Of a DNA stretch of 64,000 nt, positions 42,836-51,030 are shown piece by piece (the first letter of the stretch is position 1; each line of letters begins with the position of its first letter). Below the pieces are notes generated by a model that did not search any database, was not told the origin of the DNA, and saw only the letters and a program-made list of their open reading frames with translations. The DNA is taken from positions 1 to 64,000 of the forward strand of contig NZ_LYPL01000018.1 of assembly GCF_001662075.1 (NCBI RefSeq), read 5' to 3'. The position numbers and the translations under genes were made by a program. The DNA is from Rhizobium bangladeshense. GTDB lineage: Bacteria; Pseudomonadota; Alphaproteobacteria; Rhizobiales; Rhizobiaceae.

Positions 42836-44323
42836 ATGAACGTCAACCAGAATCCTCCACATCCAGACCACGATTCCTTCGGCCTCGGCTCGTTTTCCCG
42901 CGGCCTCCATATCGGTGGCGCCTGGCGGCCCGCAGCGGGCGAGGGCCGCATCGAGGTGGTCGATCCCTCGACCGAGGCGATTATTGCCGCAGTGCCCGAT
43001 GCAACGGCCGCGGATGCTGCGGCGGCCGTTGAGGCTGCCGCAAGCGCAGCGGAAGGCTGGCGCGAGACGCCCCCGAGAAAGCGTTCCGAGATTCTGCGCC
43101 GCTGCTTCGAACTTATGGTGGAGCGTTGCGAAATGCTTGCCAGGCTCATTTCGCTCGAGAATGGCAAGGCGTTGCGCGACGCGCGCGGCGAGGTGGCCTA
43201 TGCGGCGGAGTTCTTCCGGTGGAACGCCGAGGAGGCGGTGCGCATCTCGGGTGAGTTCGGCATTGCCCCGGCCGGTGCGAACCGGATCGTCGTCGATTAC
43301 CAGCCTATCGGGGTCTGCGTTCTCGTCACGCCGTGGAATTTCCCGGCCGCGATGGCGACCCGCAAGATCGCTCCCGCCCTTGCCGCAGGCTGCACCGTTG
43401 TCCTGAAGCCAGCAAGCGAGACGCCGCTGACAGCCTATGCGCTTGCGGCTCTCTACGAGGAGGCTGGTGTGCCACCCGGTGTCGTGAACGTGATGACAAC
43501 ATCGACGCCTGGCCCCGTCATCGCCGCCATGCTGGCCGACCCGCGCGTGCGAAAACTCTCCTTCACAGGCTCGACGGGCGTTGGCCGCACGCTTCTGGCG
43601 GAAGCGGCCAATAATGTCATCTCCTGCTCCATGGAACTCGGCGGCAACGCGCCATTCATCGTTTTCGACGACGCGGACATTGACGCGGCGATCGAGGGGC
43701 TGATGATTGCGAAAATGCGCAATGCCGGTGAGGCCTGCACGGCTGCGAACCGCATTTATGTCCAGTCCGGTATTCACGATGCCTTCGCGGAGAAATTTAG
43801 CCGACGCATGGCAGCGCTCAGGGTCGGCTCGGGTGTGGATGTTGCTACCGAGTGCGGTCCGATGATCACACGCAAGGCAGTGGAGAAAATCGAACGCCTG
43901 GTTACCGACGCCATTTCGCGCGGCGCACGCGTTCTCTGCGGCGGACAAAAATCAGTAGGACGGGGCTTCTTCTATCCGCCGACGGTGCTTGTCGATGTTT
44001 CCCCAACCTCGGACATGGGCTGTGAGGAGATTTTCGGTCCCGTTGCGCCGCTCTACCGTTTCGAGAGCGAGGCCGAGGTCATCGCTGCCGCCAACGATAC
44101 CGAGTATGGCCTCGCCGCCTATATCTATACCCGCGACATTGGCCGCGGCATGCGGGTCGCCTCCAAGGTCGAAGCTGGCATGATCGCCCTCAATCGTGGA
44201 CTGGTCTCCGATCCCGCTGCCCCCTTTGGCGGTGTGAAGCAGAGCGGCCTCGGACGCGAAGGAGGGCAGCATCACGGCATCGCGGAATTCATGGAAGCCA
44301 AGTACATTGCCACAAGCTTCTGA
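42836..44323 (+). CDS. Aldehyde dehydrogenase, succinate-semialdehyde-dehydrogenase type
   Basis: The 495-residue protein is a full-length aldehyde dehydrogenase with Asn168 (PWNFP), Glu267 (ELGGNAP) and the catalytic Cys301 (GEACTAANR). EACTAANR with the GGVKQSGLGREGG C-terminal motif is typical of succinate/glutarate semialdehyde dehydrogenases (GabD group). It probably takes the aldehyde made by the preceding iron alcohol dehydrogenase to an acid. The following hydrolase gene begins within or just after its stop codon. Confidence 0.9.
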   Translation: MNVNQNPPHPDHDSFGLGSFSRGLHIGGAWRPAAGEGRIEVVDPSTEAIIAAVPDATAADAAAAVEAAASAAEGWRETPPRKRSEILRRCFELMVERCEMLARLISLENGKALRDARGEVAYAAEFFRWNAEEAVRISGEFGIAPAGANRIVVDYQPIGVCVLVTPWNFPAAMATRKIAPALAAGCTVVLKPASETPLTAYALAALYEEAGVPPGVVNVMTTSTPGPVIAAMLADPRVRKLSFTGSTGVGRTLLAEAANNVISCSMELGGNAPFIVFDDADIDAAIEGLMIAKMRNAGEACTAANRIYVQSGIHDAFAEKFSRRMAALRVGSGVDVATECGPMITRKAVEKIERLVTDAISRGARVLCGGQKSVGRGFFYPPTVLVDVSPTSDMGCEEIFGPVAPLYRFESEAEVIAAANDTEYGLAAYIYTRDIGRGMRVASKVEAGMIALNRGLVSDPAAPFGGVKQSGLGREGGQHHGIAEFMEAKYIATSF

Positions 44324-44333
44324 GGAGGAGCCT

Positions 44334-45200
44334 TTGGCCGCCGATCCGTTCCGAATTCGCGATCATGTTTCAGATTTCGACGAGATCGTCGGCGATATCC
44401 GTGCCCGCAGTCTTGCGACCCGGCGCACTGTCACAATGGAAGCCAGCATCGCCTACGGGACAGGGCCGGGCGAGACCCTCGATATCTTCCTGCCGGATAA
44501 TCCCAGCTTGGACATGCCGATCCACATGTTCATTCATGGGGGCTATTGGCGGATGTTTTCCAAGGAGGACTATTCCTGCGTCGCGGAGACCATCACCGGC
44601 GCCGGCGCGGTCGCAGCGATCGTCGACTATTCGTTGATGCCCGGCGCGAGAATGGACGTCCTGATTGGTCAGGTCGTGAAAGCCAAGGCTTTCCTGCTGG
44701 CGCACGCCGATCGTTTCGGCGCCACACCGAAGCGGTTCTCCGTCAGCGGTCACTCCGCCGGTGCACATCTCGCAACCTTTCTCTTCCATCGCGCGCCAGC
44801 GCCTTCAAGCGTCGTGGCTGCTTTCCTGCTCGGCGGGCTATACGATCTCGAACCCCTGCAAACCTCCTTCCTCAGTAACGAGATCGCCTTGAGCGACGAG
44901 GAGGTGCGACGGTTTACGCCCATGCGTCACGAGCACGATCCTGCGACGCGTGTCGCTCTGATGACCGGCGAACTGGAAACTGCTCCGTTCAAAAGCCAGG
45001 CAAATGCGTTCAGAGACGTTCTTGCTGCCCAAGGGCTCGAAGTGCTGGCAACGTACGCTGCAGACGGGAATCACATGAGCACGGTACGCGATCTCGCCGT
45101 TGCTGGAACACCTGTGGCGGCAGCATTGCGCGCCCTAATTGCCAATGATGCCGACGAGGAACCGAAGCAATCAACCTCCCCAGACCGCCGTTTTTCGTGA
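44334..45200 (+). CDS. Alpha/beta hydrolase, arylformamidase/carboxylesterase-like
   Basis: The 288-residue protein has the oxyanion motif HGGYWRMF and the nucleophile elbow SGHSAGAH, as in kynurenine formamidase-like and hormone-sensitive-lipase-type enzymes. The start is a TTG at 44334 directly after GAGGAGGAG; another TTG at 44307 in the same frame would overlap the aldehyde dehydrogenase and has no ribosome site. It closes the four-gene operon. An ester, lactone or amide bond in the pathway substrate is its likely target. Confidence 0.83.
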   Translation: MAADPFRIRDHVSDFDEIVGDIRARSLATRRTVTMEASIAYGTGPGETLDIFLPDNPSLDMPIHMFIHGGYWRMFSKEDYSCVAETITGAGAVAAIVDYSLMPGARMDVLIGQVVKAKAFLLAHADRFGATPKRFSVSGHSAGAHLATFLFHRAPAPSSVVAAFLLGGLYDLEPLQTSFLSNEIALSDEEVRRFTPMRHEHDPATRVALMTGELETAPFKSQANAFRDVLAAQGLEVLATYAADGNHMSTVRDLAVAGTPVAAALRALIANDADEEPKQSTSPDRRFS

Positions 45201-45498
45201 TGTGGCAGTCGAAGATCGATGCATCGTCATAACCGGGTATCGATTTGTACCGGCGTCATCGACGCCAAACACGGGGCTTGTCGGGACCGGATGAGGGTAG
45301 GCCGCGCTCTTCCGCCATTTTACCTTTGCCGAACAACTCGACACCATTGACCATTTTTTTAGGACTTATCCCTATCGTCATCGCCTCAGGCGCTGCCACC
45401 GCCAATTGAGGACGTTAGTCGATTTGCACGGAGTCGTGCTGTTGCGTGGTGGTGTGCCGGATTGAGAGCCGAATTGCTGGGCGGGGGCCACACATTTC
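45201..45498. other. Intergenic region before the chemoreceptor gene
   Basis: I see no gene here. It should hold the end of the hydrolase operon and the promoter of the chemoreceptor gene. No clear terminator stem or sigma factor motif stood out. Confidence 0.4.
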
Positions 45499-48039
45499 AT
45501 GTCGTTAATTGATCGACTGTTACAGCGTATGCGGATCGTGACGAAGGTCCTTTTCTTTGTGGTGCCTCTCGTCGTCCTCATCGCCGGCATCGGCCTATTC
45601 GGCTATTTCACGGCTGGTACCCTGAATGGCCAGATGACGCTGACGCGGCAGACGATCGATACGCTTTCCAGTTTTCAGCAGCTGCGATCCTCGCTGACCG
45701 CCTTTGCCGACCTCCCGACACCGGCGACGCGCGATCGGCTGGTCGCCAGCATCGCCGATCAACAGAAGGGTGCGGCGACGCTCGATGCCATGTTGATCAA
45801 TCCCGCCCAGAAACAGCAGATCTCCGCCGTGCGCGAACTCGGGGCTAAGATGCAGGGCGGCGCCGACGCGCTTTGGGCCGTCTCGCAGGAGCGCAGCAAT
45901 ACCGAACAGGCAATCGACAACGCCGTCGCCCAACTGTTCAAGGAAAGCCAGACCGCCCGCAAGCAGCTCGACGTTCTTCAAGACCAGGCCAACGGCAAGG
46001 AGGCCTTCGTCCGGGCGCTTCTTCTCGACGCCTCGGCCTACAAAAATCTCGCGGGACGCATTGCGAAATTGCGCAAGGCGACCGCAGGCGCAGCCGACCC
46101 TCAGAAACTTGCTCAAGCCATCGGCAGCCTTCTGCCGCCGCTGGTCAAGGAAGTCGGCGCGAGCGAGGCGCTTGGCTCCGATAAGGCGAAAGGTCAGATC
46201 GCCCCGCTGAAACCGGTTCTGGACAGGCTTGCCGCGATGGCGAAGGACAGCGCCAATTTGTCGCTCGACGTCCATGCTCCCGTCGACCAAGATCTGCAGC
46301 GGTTCGAGGAGCAGTTTGCAAAACTTGCTTCCGGCAATGCGGATACGGCTATCGAGCGCTTTGCCGGCATGGATGCGAGCATAGCAACTCTTCGCACCAT
46401 GGTGGCGATCGTCAATGCCGCTTTCAAATCGATCGACGATCTGCGACTGCATCTCAGCGAGATGAACAGGCGGGTCGATGCCGAGTCGCGGGATGCGGTT
46501 CTGGTGGATCTGAATGCTCTACGCGAAAGCGCTGCAAAGCTTGAGCCCTTGAGCGGCAAGAACGCCGCTTTGAAGGATCTTGCCAATAAGATCGAGCCTT
46601 CCCTTGCCTTGATTGAAAAGGGCACCTCGGCACTGATATCGATTGCCGATCGATGGCAGGGCGACAAGCAGGCCGCGACCGAGCTGGTGGCGGCCGCAAG
46701 TCACACGCTCGAACAGTTCGTCAGCACGGCGCAGGAGAGCGGCAAGGAAATCAGCCAGCGCTCGGCCACCATGTCCCTTTCGGCCATGATTGCGGGCACG
46801 GTGCTCGCCATCATCGGCGGCCTGATGCTGATCGAAACGCTGCGCGGACCGCTGAAGCGGATTACCCAGACGATGACGAGACTTGCCGCCGGGGATCTCA
46901 ATGTTCCGATCGGCGACGGCAAGCGTGGCGACGAAATCGGCGATATGATCCGGTCCGTGACCGTCTTCCGCGATCAGGCGCTCGAAAAGACAAGGCTTGA
47001 AGAAGTCGCTGAAACGAACAGGGCGCGGGACGAGCAGGAACAGGCTCGCCGCGCAGCCGAACAGGCACGCATCGAAGCTGAGCAGAGCGAGGCGTTGGAC
47101 GTCCTGTCCGACATGCTCGGCAAACTCGCCGACGGCAATCTTGCTGCGGTGATGAGCGAGGAACTGGCCGCCGATTATGTCGCGATGGCCAGGACCTACA
47201 ACCAGGCGATCGATGCGCTGCGCCGGACGCTCGCCGAGGTCCGCAATACCACCTATGAAATCGCCGAGGGCAGCACCAACCTTTCGGGTGCGGCCGACGA
47301 TCTGGCGCGGCGCACGGAACAGCAGGCCGCCGCGCTCGAAGACAGTTCACGCGTTCTTGGCGAGCTGACCGCCAGCGTCCGCACGACGGCGGAAAACGCG
47401 CGCCAGACATCGGTTTCCGTCGCCGAGGCGCACCGGCAGGCGGAGCATTCGGCGGCCGTCGTCGCCAAGGCCGTCGAGGCGATGGACGCCATCAACCGGT
47501 CGTCGGACAAGGTATCGAGCATCATCGGCGTGATCGACGAGATCGCCTTCCAGACCAACCTTCTCGCACTCAATGCCGGCGTGGAGGCGGCGCGCGCGGG
47601 AGAGGCAGGCAGGGGTTTTGCCGTTGTCGCGCAGGAAGTGCGCGAGCTTGCGCAGCGCTGCGCCAAGGCCGCCCGCGAGATCAAGGATCTCATCTCCAAC
47701 AGCGCATCGCAGGTCGGCACTGGCGTTCGGCTCGTCGAAGAGACCGGCGAGGCGCTTTCGGCGATCATGGAGCACTTCACCTCGATCAACGGGCTGGTGC
47801 AGGTCATCTCGACGGCGACGAGCACCCAGTACAAGGGGATCGACGAAGTCAATAACGCCGTTCGCGACATCGAGCATATTACCCAGCATAACGCCGCCAT
47901 GGTCGAGGAGAATACCGCGGAAATTCACAGGCTCCGGCAGCAGGTGGAACTGCTGAACGAACGCATCTCCCGCTTCCAGACCGCAGACGGCCGCAGGGCG
48001 TCACAGGCCGCCGGCCAGCGGATCGCCCTGGCCTCCTGA
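45499..48039 (+). CDS. Methyl-accepting chemotaxis protein
   Basis: The 846-residue receptor has a membrane segment at about 16-37, a large helical periplasmic domain of nearly 390 residues, a second membrane segment at about 426-446, a HAMP domain to about 500, a second HAMP-like unit near 533-590 and the signalling domain to about 830. The hairpin tip is intact (EIAFQTNLLALNAGVEAARAGE, VVAQEVRELAQR). No CheR-docking pentapeptide is seen at the C-terminus. The periplasmic domain is far longer than a four-helix bundle, so it may be a bimodular helical sensor. The ligand may relate to nearby uptake systems, but that is a guess. Confidence 0.92.
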   Translation: MSLIDRLLQRMRIVTKVLFFVVPLVVLIAGIGLFGYFTAGTLNGQMTLTRQTIDTLSSFQQLRSSLTAFADLPTPATRDRLVASIADQQKGAATLDAMLINPAQKQQISAVRELGAKMQGGADALWAVSQERSNTEQAIDNAVAQLFKESQTARKQLDVLQDQANGKEAFVRALLLDASAYKNLAGRIAKLRKATAGAADPQKLAQAIGSLLPPLVKEVGASEALGSDKAKGQIAPLKPVLDRLAAMAKDSANLSLDVHAPVDQDLQRFEEQFAKLASGNADTAIERFAGMDASIATLRTMVAIVNAAFKSIDDLRLHLSEMNRRVDAESRDAVLVDLNALRESAAKLEPLSGKNAALKDLANKIEPSLALIEKGTSALISIADRWQGDKQAATELVAAASHTLEQFVSTAQESGKEISQRSATMSLSAMIAGTVLAIIGGLMLIETLRGPLKRITQTMTRLAAGDLNVPIGDGKRGDEIGDMIRSVTVFRDQALEKTRLEEVAETNRARDEQEQARRAAEQARIEAEQSEALDVLSDMLGKLADGNLAAVMSEELAADYVAMARTYNQAIDALRRTLAEVRNTTYEIAEGSTNLSGAADDLARRTEQQAAALEDSSRVLGELTASVRTTAENARQTSVSVAEAHRQAEHSAAVVAKAVEAMDAINRSSDKVSSIIGVIDEIAFQTNLLALNAGVEAARAGEAGRGFAVVAQEVRELAQRCAKAAREIKDLISNSASQVGTGVRLVEETGEALSAIMEHFTSINGLVQVISTATSTQYKGIDEVNNAVRDIEHITQHNAAMVEENTAEIHRLRQQVELLNERISRFQTADGRRASQAAGQRIALAS

Positions 48040-48041
48040 GC

Positions 48042-48071
48042 GGCGCGTCATGTCTTCCTCTGGGACGCGCC
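48042..48071. terminator. Stem-loop between convergent genes
   Basis: GGCGCGTC and GACGCGCC form a perfect 8-base-pair stem with a 14-base loop, followed by TCTTT on the plus strand. It lies between the chemoreceptor stop and the convergent oxidase stop and could serve both. Confidence 0.55.
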
Positions 48072-48074
48072 TCT

Positions 48075-49400
48075 TTAGAAATCGGCGACTTTGCCCCAGG
48101 CGGCCGCCGCGAAGCGGCTGGGATGGTAGGGCCGCGGATCGACGATCGGCTCATCGCCGGTGACGATATCGGCAATCAGATGACCGGCGCCGGGTCCGAT
48201 GCCGAAGCCATGACCGCTGAAGCCAGCAGCGAGGATCAAGCCGGGGAGGGTGGCGAGCTCACCGATCCCAGGCACGCCGTCCGGCGTGCTGTCGATATAG
48301 CCCGCCCAAGCTGCACTGATGCCGGTGTCCTTCAAGACAGGCAGAAGCTCGAGCGCCCGTGCAAGCGTCACGGCAATGGTGGCCGCGTCGACCGCCGGGT
48401 CGAGGATGCGCATGCGCTCCATCGGCGTCGGGCTGTCGAGCCGCCAGCGCGCCAGGGATTCATGGCCGGAACGAATTCCCTCCAATCCGCCGGGTGCGAG
48501 GCTCCGCCAGCGCCGGGCGAACATCGGCAGGAACTGCGGCGCGAAACGGAGCTGCTGTGCGGTGGGATCGACCCGGCCGCGGCCGCTGATCGCCAGCGTG
48601 TAACCGCCATCGCCGCGACGCGTCACCGAAACTGCCGATGTATGCAGCGCATCCGGCAGGCCGCTCGCGCCTGGTGACACCGACAGGATCGACGAGCGGA
48701 TCGAGGCTTGTGGAAATCGGATGCCAAGCTGCCGGCAGAAGGAGGAGGCCCACGCCCCGCCAGCCAGTATTGCGACTTTTGTCCGGATCGGGCCGTGCTC
48801 GGTAACGACACCCGCAAGCCTGCCGCCTTCAATGTCGATGCCACGCGCTGCGCAGGATTGATGCACTGTGCCGCCGAGCTTCAGGATCGCACGCGCCACG
48901 GCCGGCGCGGCATTGGCCGGATCGGCGATCCCGTCCGTTGGTGAAAACACCCCGCCCTTCCAAGCGGCGCCGGTGGCACGCCCCCGTTCGGTTGCTTCCG
49001 CGCCGTTCAGCATATGAGTCGTGACGCCGACCGACCGGGCAAAATCGCGCCAGCGAGCCCAGCCGGAAAGTTCGTCCTCACTGTTGCTGAGATAGAAAAG
49101 ACCACAGCGCCGGAAGCCGGTGTCCTCGCCGGTCTCGGTCGCGAATTGCTCCCACAGATCGAGGCTCTTCGTCGACATCGGCAATTCCCGGGCGTCGCGG
49201 TTCTGCTGCCGGCACCAGCCCCAATTGCGGCTCGACTGTTCCGCCCCGATCAGGCCTTTCTCGACCAGGGCGACCTTCAATCCGCGCCGGGCGAGATAAT
49301 AGGCAGCGAAAACCCCGACGATGCCGCCTCCGATCACCACCGCATCGGCGGCAGCGGGCGGCTGTGGTGCGGTGTCGACGCGCGTGAGCGGTGCGGGCAT
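48075..49400 (-). CDS. FAD-dependent amino-acid/amine oxidoreductase (DAO family), paralogue A
   Basis: The 441-residue flavoprotein has the FAD motif VVIGGGIVGVFAAYYLARRG near residue 21 and the segment RNWGWCRQQNRDARELP that may hold the flavin-proximal residues. The C-terminal GFSGHGFGIGPGAGHLIADI is the second flavin-binding part. It is clearly a paralogue of the protein encoded at 53995-55317. The start is the ATG after CCGGAGA. It is divergent from an Lrp-type gene, and Lrp proteins often control amino-acid oxidases in this group of bacteria. An amino or N-alkyl amino acid is the likely substrate. Confidence 0.87.
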   Translation of the reverse strand: MPAPLTRVDTAPQPPAAADAVVIGGGIVGVFAAYYLARRGLKVALVEKGLIGAEQSSRNWGWCRQQNRDARELPMSTKSLDLWEQFATETGEDTGFRRCGLFYLSNSEDELSGWARWRDFARSVGVTTHMLNGAEATERGRATGAAWKGGVFSPTDGIADPANAAPAVARAILKLGGTVHQSCAARGIDIEGGRLAGVVTEHGPIRTKVAILAGGAWASSFCRQLGIRFPQASIRSSILSVSPGASGLPDALHTSAVSVTRRGDGGYTLAISGRGRVDPTAQQLRFAPQFLPMFARRWRSLAPGGLEGIRSGHESLARWRLDSPTPMERMRILDPAVDAATIAVTLARALELLPVLKDTGISAAWAGYIDSTPDGVPGIGELATLPGLILAAGFSGHGFGIGPGAGHLIADIVTGDEPIVDPRPYHPSRFAAAAWGKVADF

Positions 49401-49631
49401 GGTAGGGTCTCCGGTTCAGGACTAGTTTAACGGATCCGCAGCCACGCCTTTGCCGGAGATCGACCGGCGGCAGCAGAAGATTCTGTCTTGTGAGGAGCCC
49501 GGCAGCCGTTTGTGCTTCGCCCTGTCCCGCAATCTGATCGACACCGCCCCGGTATGTGTTAAGGTCGGTGTTGGGAAGCCGCAGCATAATCTGCTGTGTC
49601 GCTGGCGGTCTCAAGCACACGAAGGCGCGTG

Positions 49632-50108
49632 ATGAAACTCGATCGGATCGACATAAAAATCCTCTACGAACTGCAGAAGAATGGCCGCGTCACCAATGTA
49701 GAACTCGCCGAGCTGGTCAACCTGTCGCCGAGCCCGTGCCTGATGCGGGTGAAGAAGCTGCAATCCGAAGGTTACATCGAAGGCTATTCGGCTCAGATCA
49801 ATGTCAGCAAGCTCGGCCAGACGCTCACCGTGTTCACCGAGATTACGCTGAAGAACCATCGCCAGATCGACTTCGCCCGTTTCCTGGCGGTAATCGAGAA
49901 GGTCGATCAGGTGATCGAATGTCATCTGGTTTCCGGAGGCTATGATTATCTCTTGAAATTCGTCACCGCCGGCATCGACGAATATCAGACGATCATGGAA
50001 CGGCTCACCGACATGGACGTCGGCATCGACAAATATTTCAGCTTCGTCGTCCTGAAGTCGCCGATCATCAAGGCACATATGCCGCTGACAACCTTATTCC
50101 CGCATTAG
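49632..50108 (+). CDS. Lrp/AsnC-family transcriptional regulator
   Basis: The 158-residue protein has an N-terminal helix-turn-helix (DIKILYELQKNGRVTNVELAELVNLS) and a RAM domain. It resembles PutR and BkdR-like activators (PSPCLMRVKKLQSEGYIEGY). I chose the ATG at 49632; a GTG at 49596 would add 12 unlikely residues. It is divergent from FAD oxidase paralogue A, which it probably controls in response to an amino acid. Confidence 0.88.
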   Translation: MKLDRIDIKILYELQKNGRVTNVELAELVNLSPSPCLMRVKKLQSEGYIEGYSAQINVSKLGQTLTVFTEITLKNHRQIDFARFLAVIEKVDQVIECHLVSGGYDYLLKFVTAGIDEYQTIMERLTDMDVGIDKYFSFVVLKSPIIKAHMPLTTLFPH

Positions 50109-50403
50109 AGAGCGCGCATCGCTCTTAGTGGCCCGCACGTGGCCTCCTCGGTGACAGCTGTCGCAGCAGTCGGCAGGTTTGGCTGGATCGTGGAGAGATT
50201 TCGAAATTATCGGCTAAAACAACGCTTTGTTCGGCAACGCCAACTTCCGCATTGCCTTAATCTCGGGTGCCACCACGATCCACCCCAGGGGCAATAGGGG
50301 TCCGCACTGCTCAACCTGGCCACTGCCCTATCGCGCTCGGAAGCAGTCTACCCCCCCCCCCGCCTCGTAGATTCAGAACTGCCTCCCAAAGAAGGAAGAT
50401 GAC
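50109..50403. other. Intergenic region between the Lrp gene and the small cupin gene
   Basis: I found no gene here. The stretch includes an 11-base run of C at 50351-50361, close to the cupin ribosome site GAAGGAAG. Confidence 0.4.
50351..50361 (+). repeat. Homopolymeric C tract (11 bases)
   Basis: An uninterrupted run of 11 C lies 42 bases upstream of the cupin start codon. Such tracts can slip during replication and alter promoter spacing or leader length, but they also produce sequencing errors. Confidence 0.6.
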
Positions 50404-50760
50404 ATGTCACTGCTGGTCACCATCGACACCGATCCGGATTTCACTCCAAAGGATGCGATCCCCGGACCGGAGCGGCTCATTTCGGGCAATCCCTTTTTCA
50501 AGACTTGGGCCCAGGATGCGTCCAAGGGAGAGAAGGTGTTAACCGGCGTCTGGGAAGCGACGCCCGGCGAGCATCATTCGATCAAGGGAACGACCTACGA
50601 ATTCTGCCACATCATTTCGGGTCTCGTAGAAATCGAGGAGAAGGGCGGGGAGACGAAAACCTACCGTGCTGGTGACAGCTTCGTCATGAAGCCGGGTTTC
50701 GTCGGTGTTTGGCGGACGATCGAGACTGTCCGCAAAATCTATCTTTGTGTTTACGAGTGA
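50404..50760 (+). CDS. Small cupin-domain protein
   Basis: The 118-residue protein is a single cupin of the EutQ/DUF861-like type, with WEATPGEHHSIKGTTYEFCHIISGLVEIEE as the first motif and AGDSFVMKPGFVGVW as the second. In this subfamily the metal ligands are partly replaced, so a binding or isomerase role is possible. It follows GAAGGAAGATGAC and is a single-gene unit ended by a strong hairpin. Similar small cupins often sit next to amine-oxidase genes such as those around it. Confidence 0.82.
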   Translation: MSLLVTIDTDPDFTPKDAIPGPERLISGNPFFKTWAQDASKGEKVLTGVWEATPGEHHSIKGTTYEFCHIISGLVEIEEKGGETKTYRAGDSFVMKPGFVGVWRTIETVRKIYLCVYE

Positions 50761-50772
50761 CCGCACAAAACT

Positions 50773-50800
50773 CAGGTGCGCCCGACGATTGGCGCACCTG
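50773..50800 (+). terminator. Terminator hairpin after the small cupin gene
   Basis: CAGGTGCGCC and GGCGCACCTG form a perfect 10-base-pair stem with an 8-base loop, 12 bases after the cupin stop. No T-run follows, so termination may be bidirectional or Rho-assisted. Confidence 0.65.
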
Positions 50801-51030
50801 TGAATTCAGCAATGGGCGATTTCGGGAATTTGAACCGCCGCGATAGTGCGCCTCCTCAAAAGCCCACGGCGATGGTCTGCCCGCTCTTGTGATGCTACGG
50901 GGCTCGTGAGCAGCTCCTTCGGTGCCCGCCTCACAATCGCTCCACTGCGATCTGCGAACGCTCCATCAGTTCTTGCCGACGCCGCGAAGATGAGCGCGAC
51001 GACAATGCCCGACGACAGCGGCAGGGGAGA

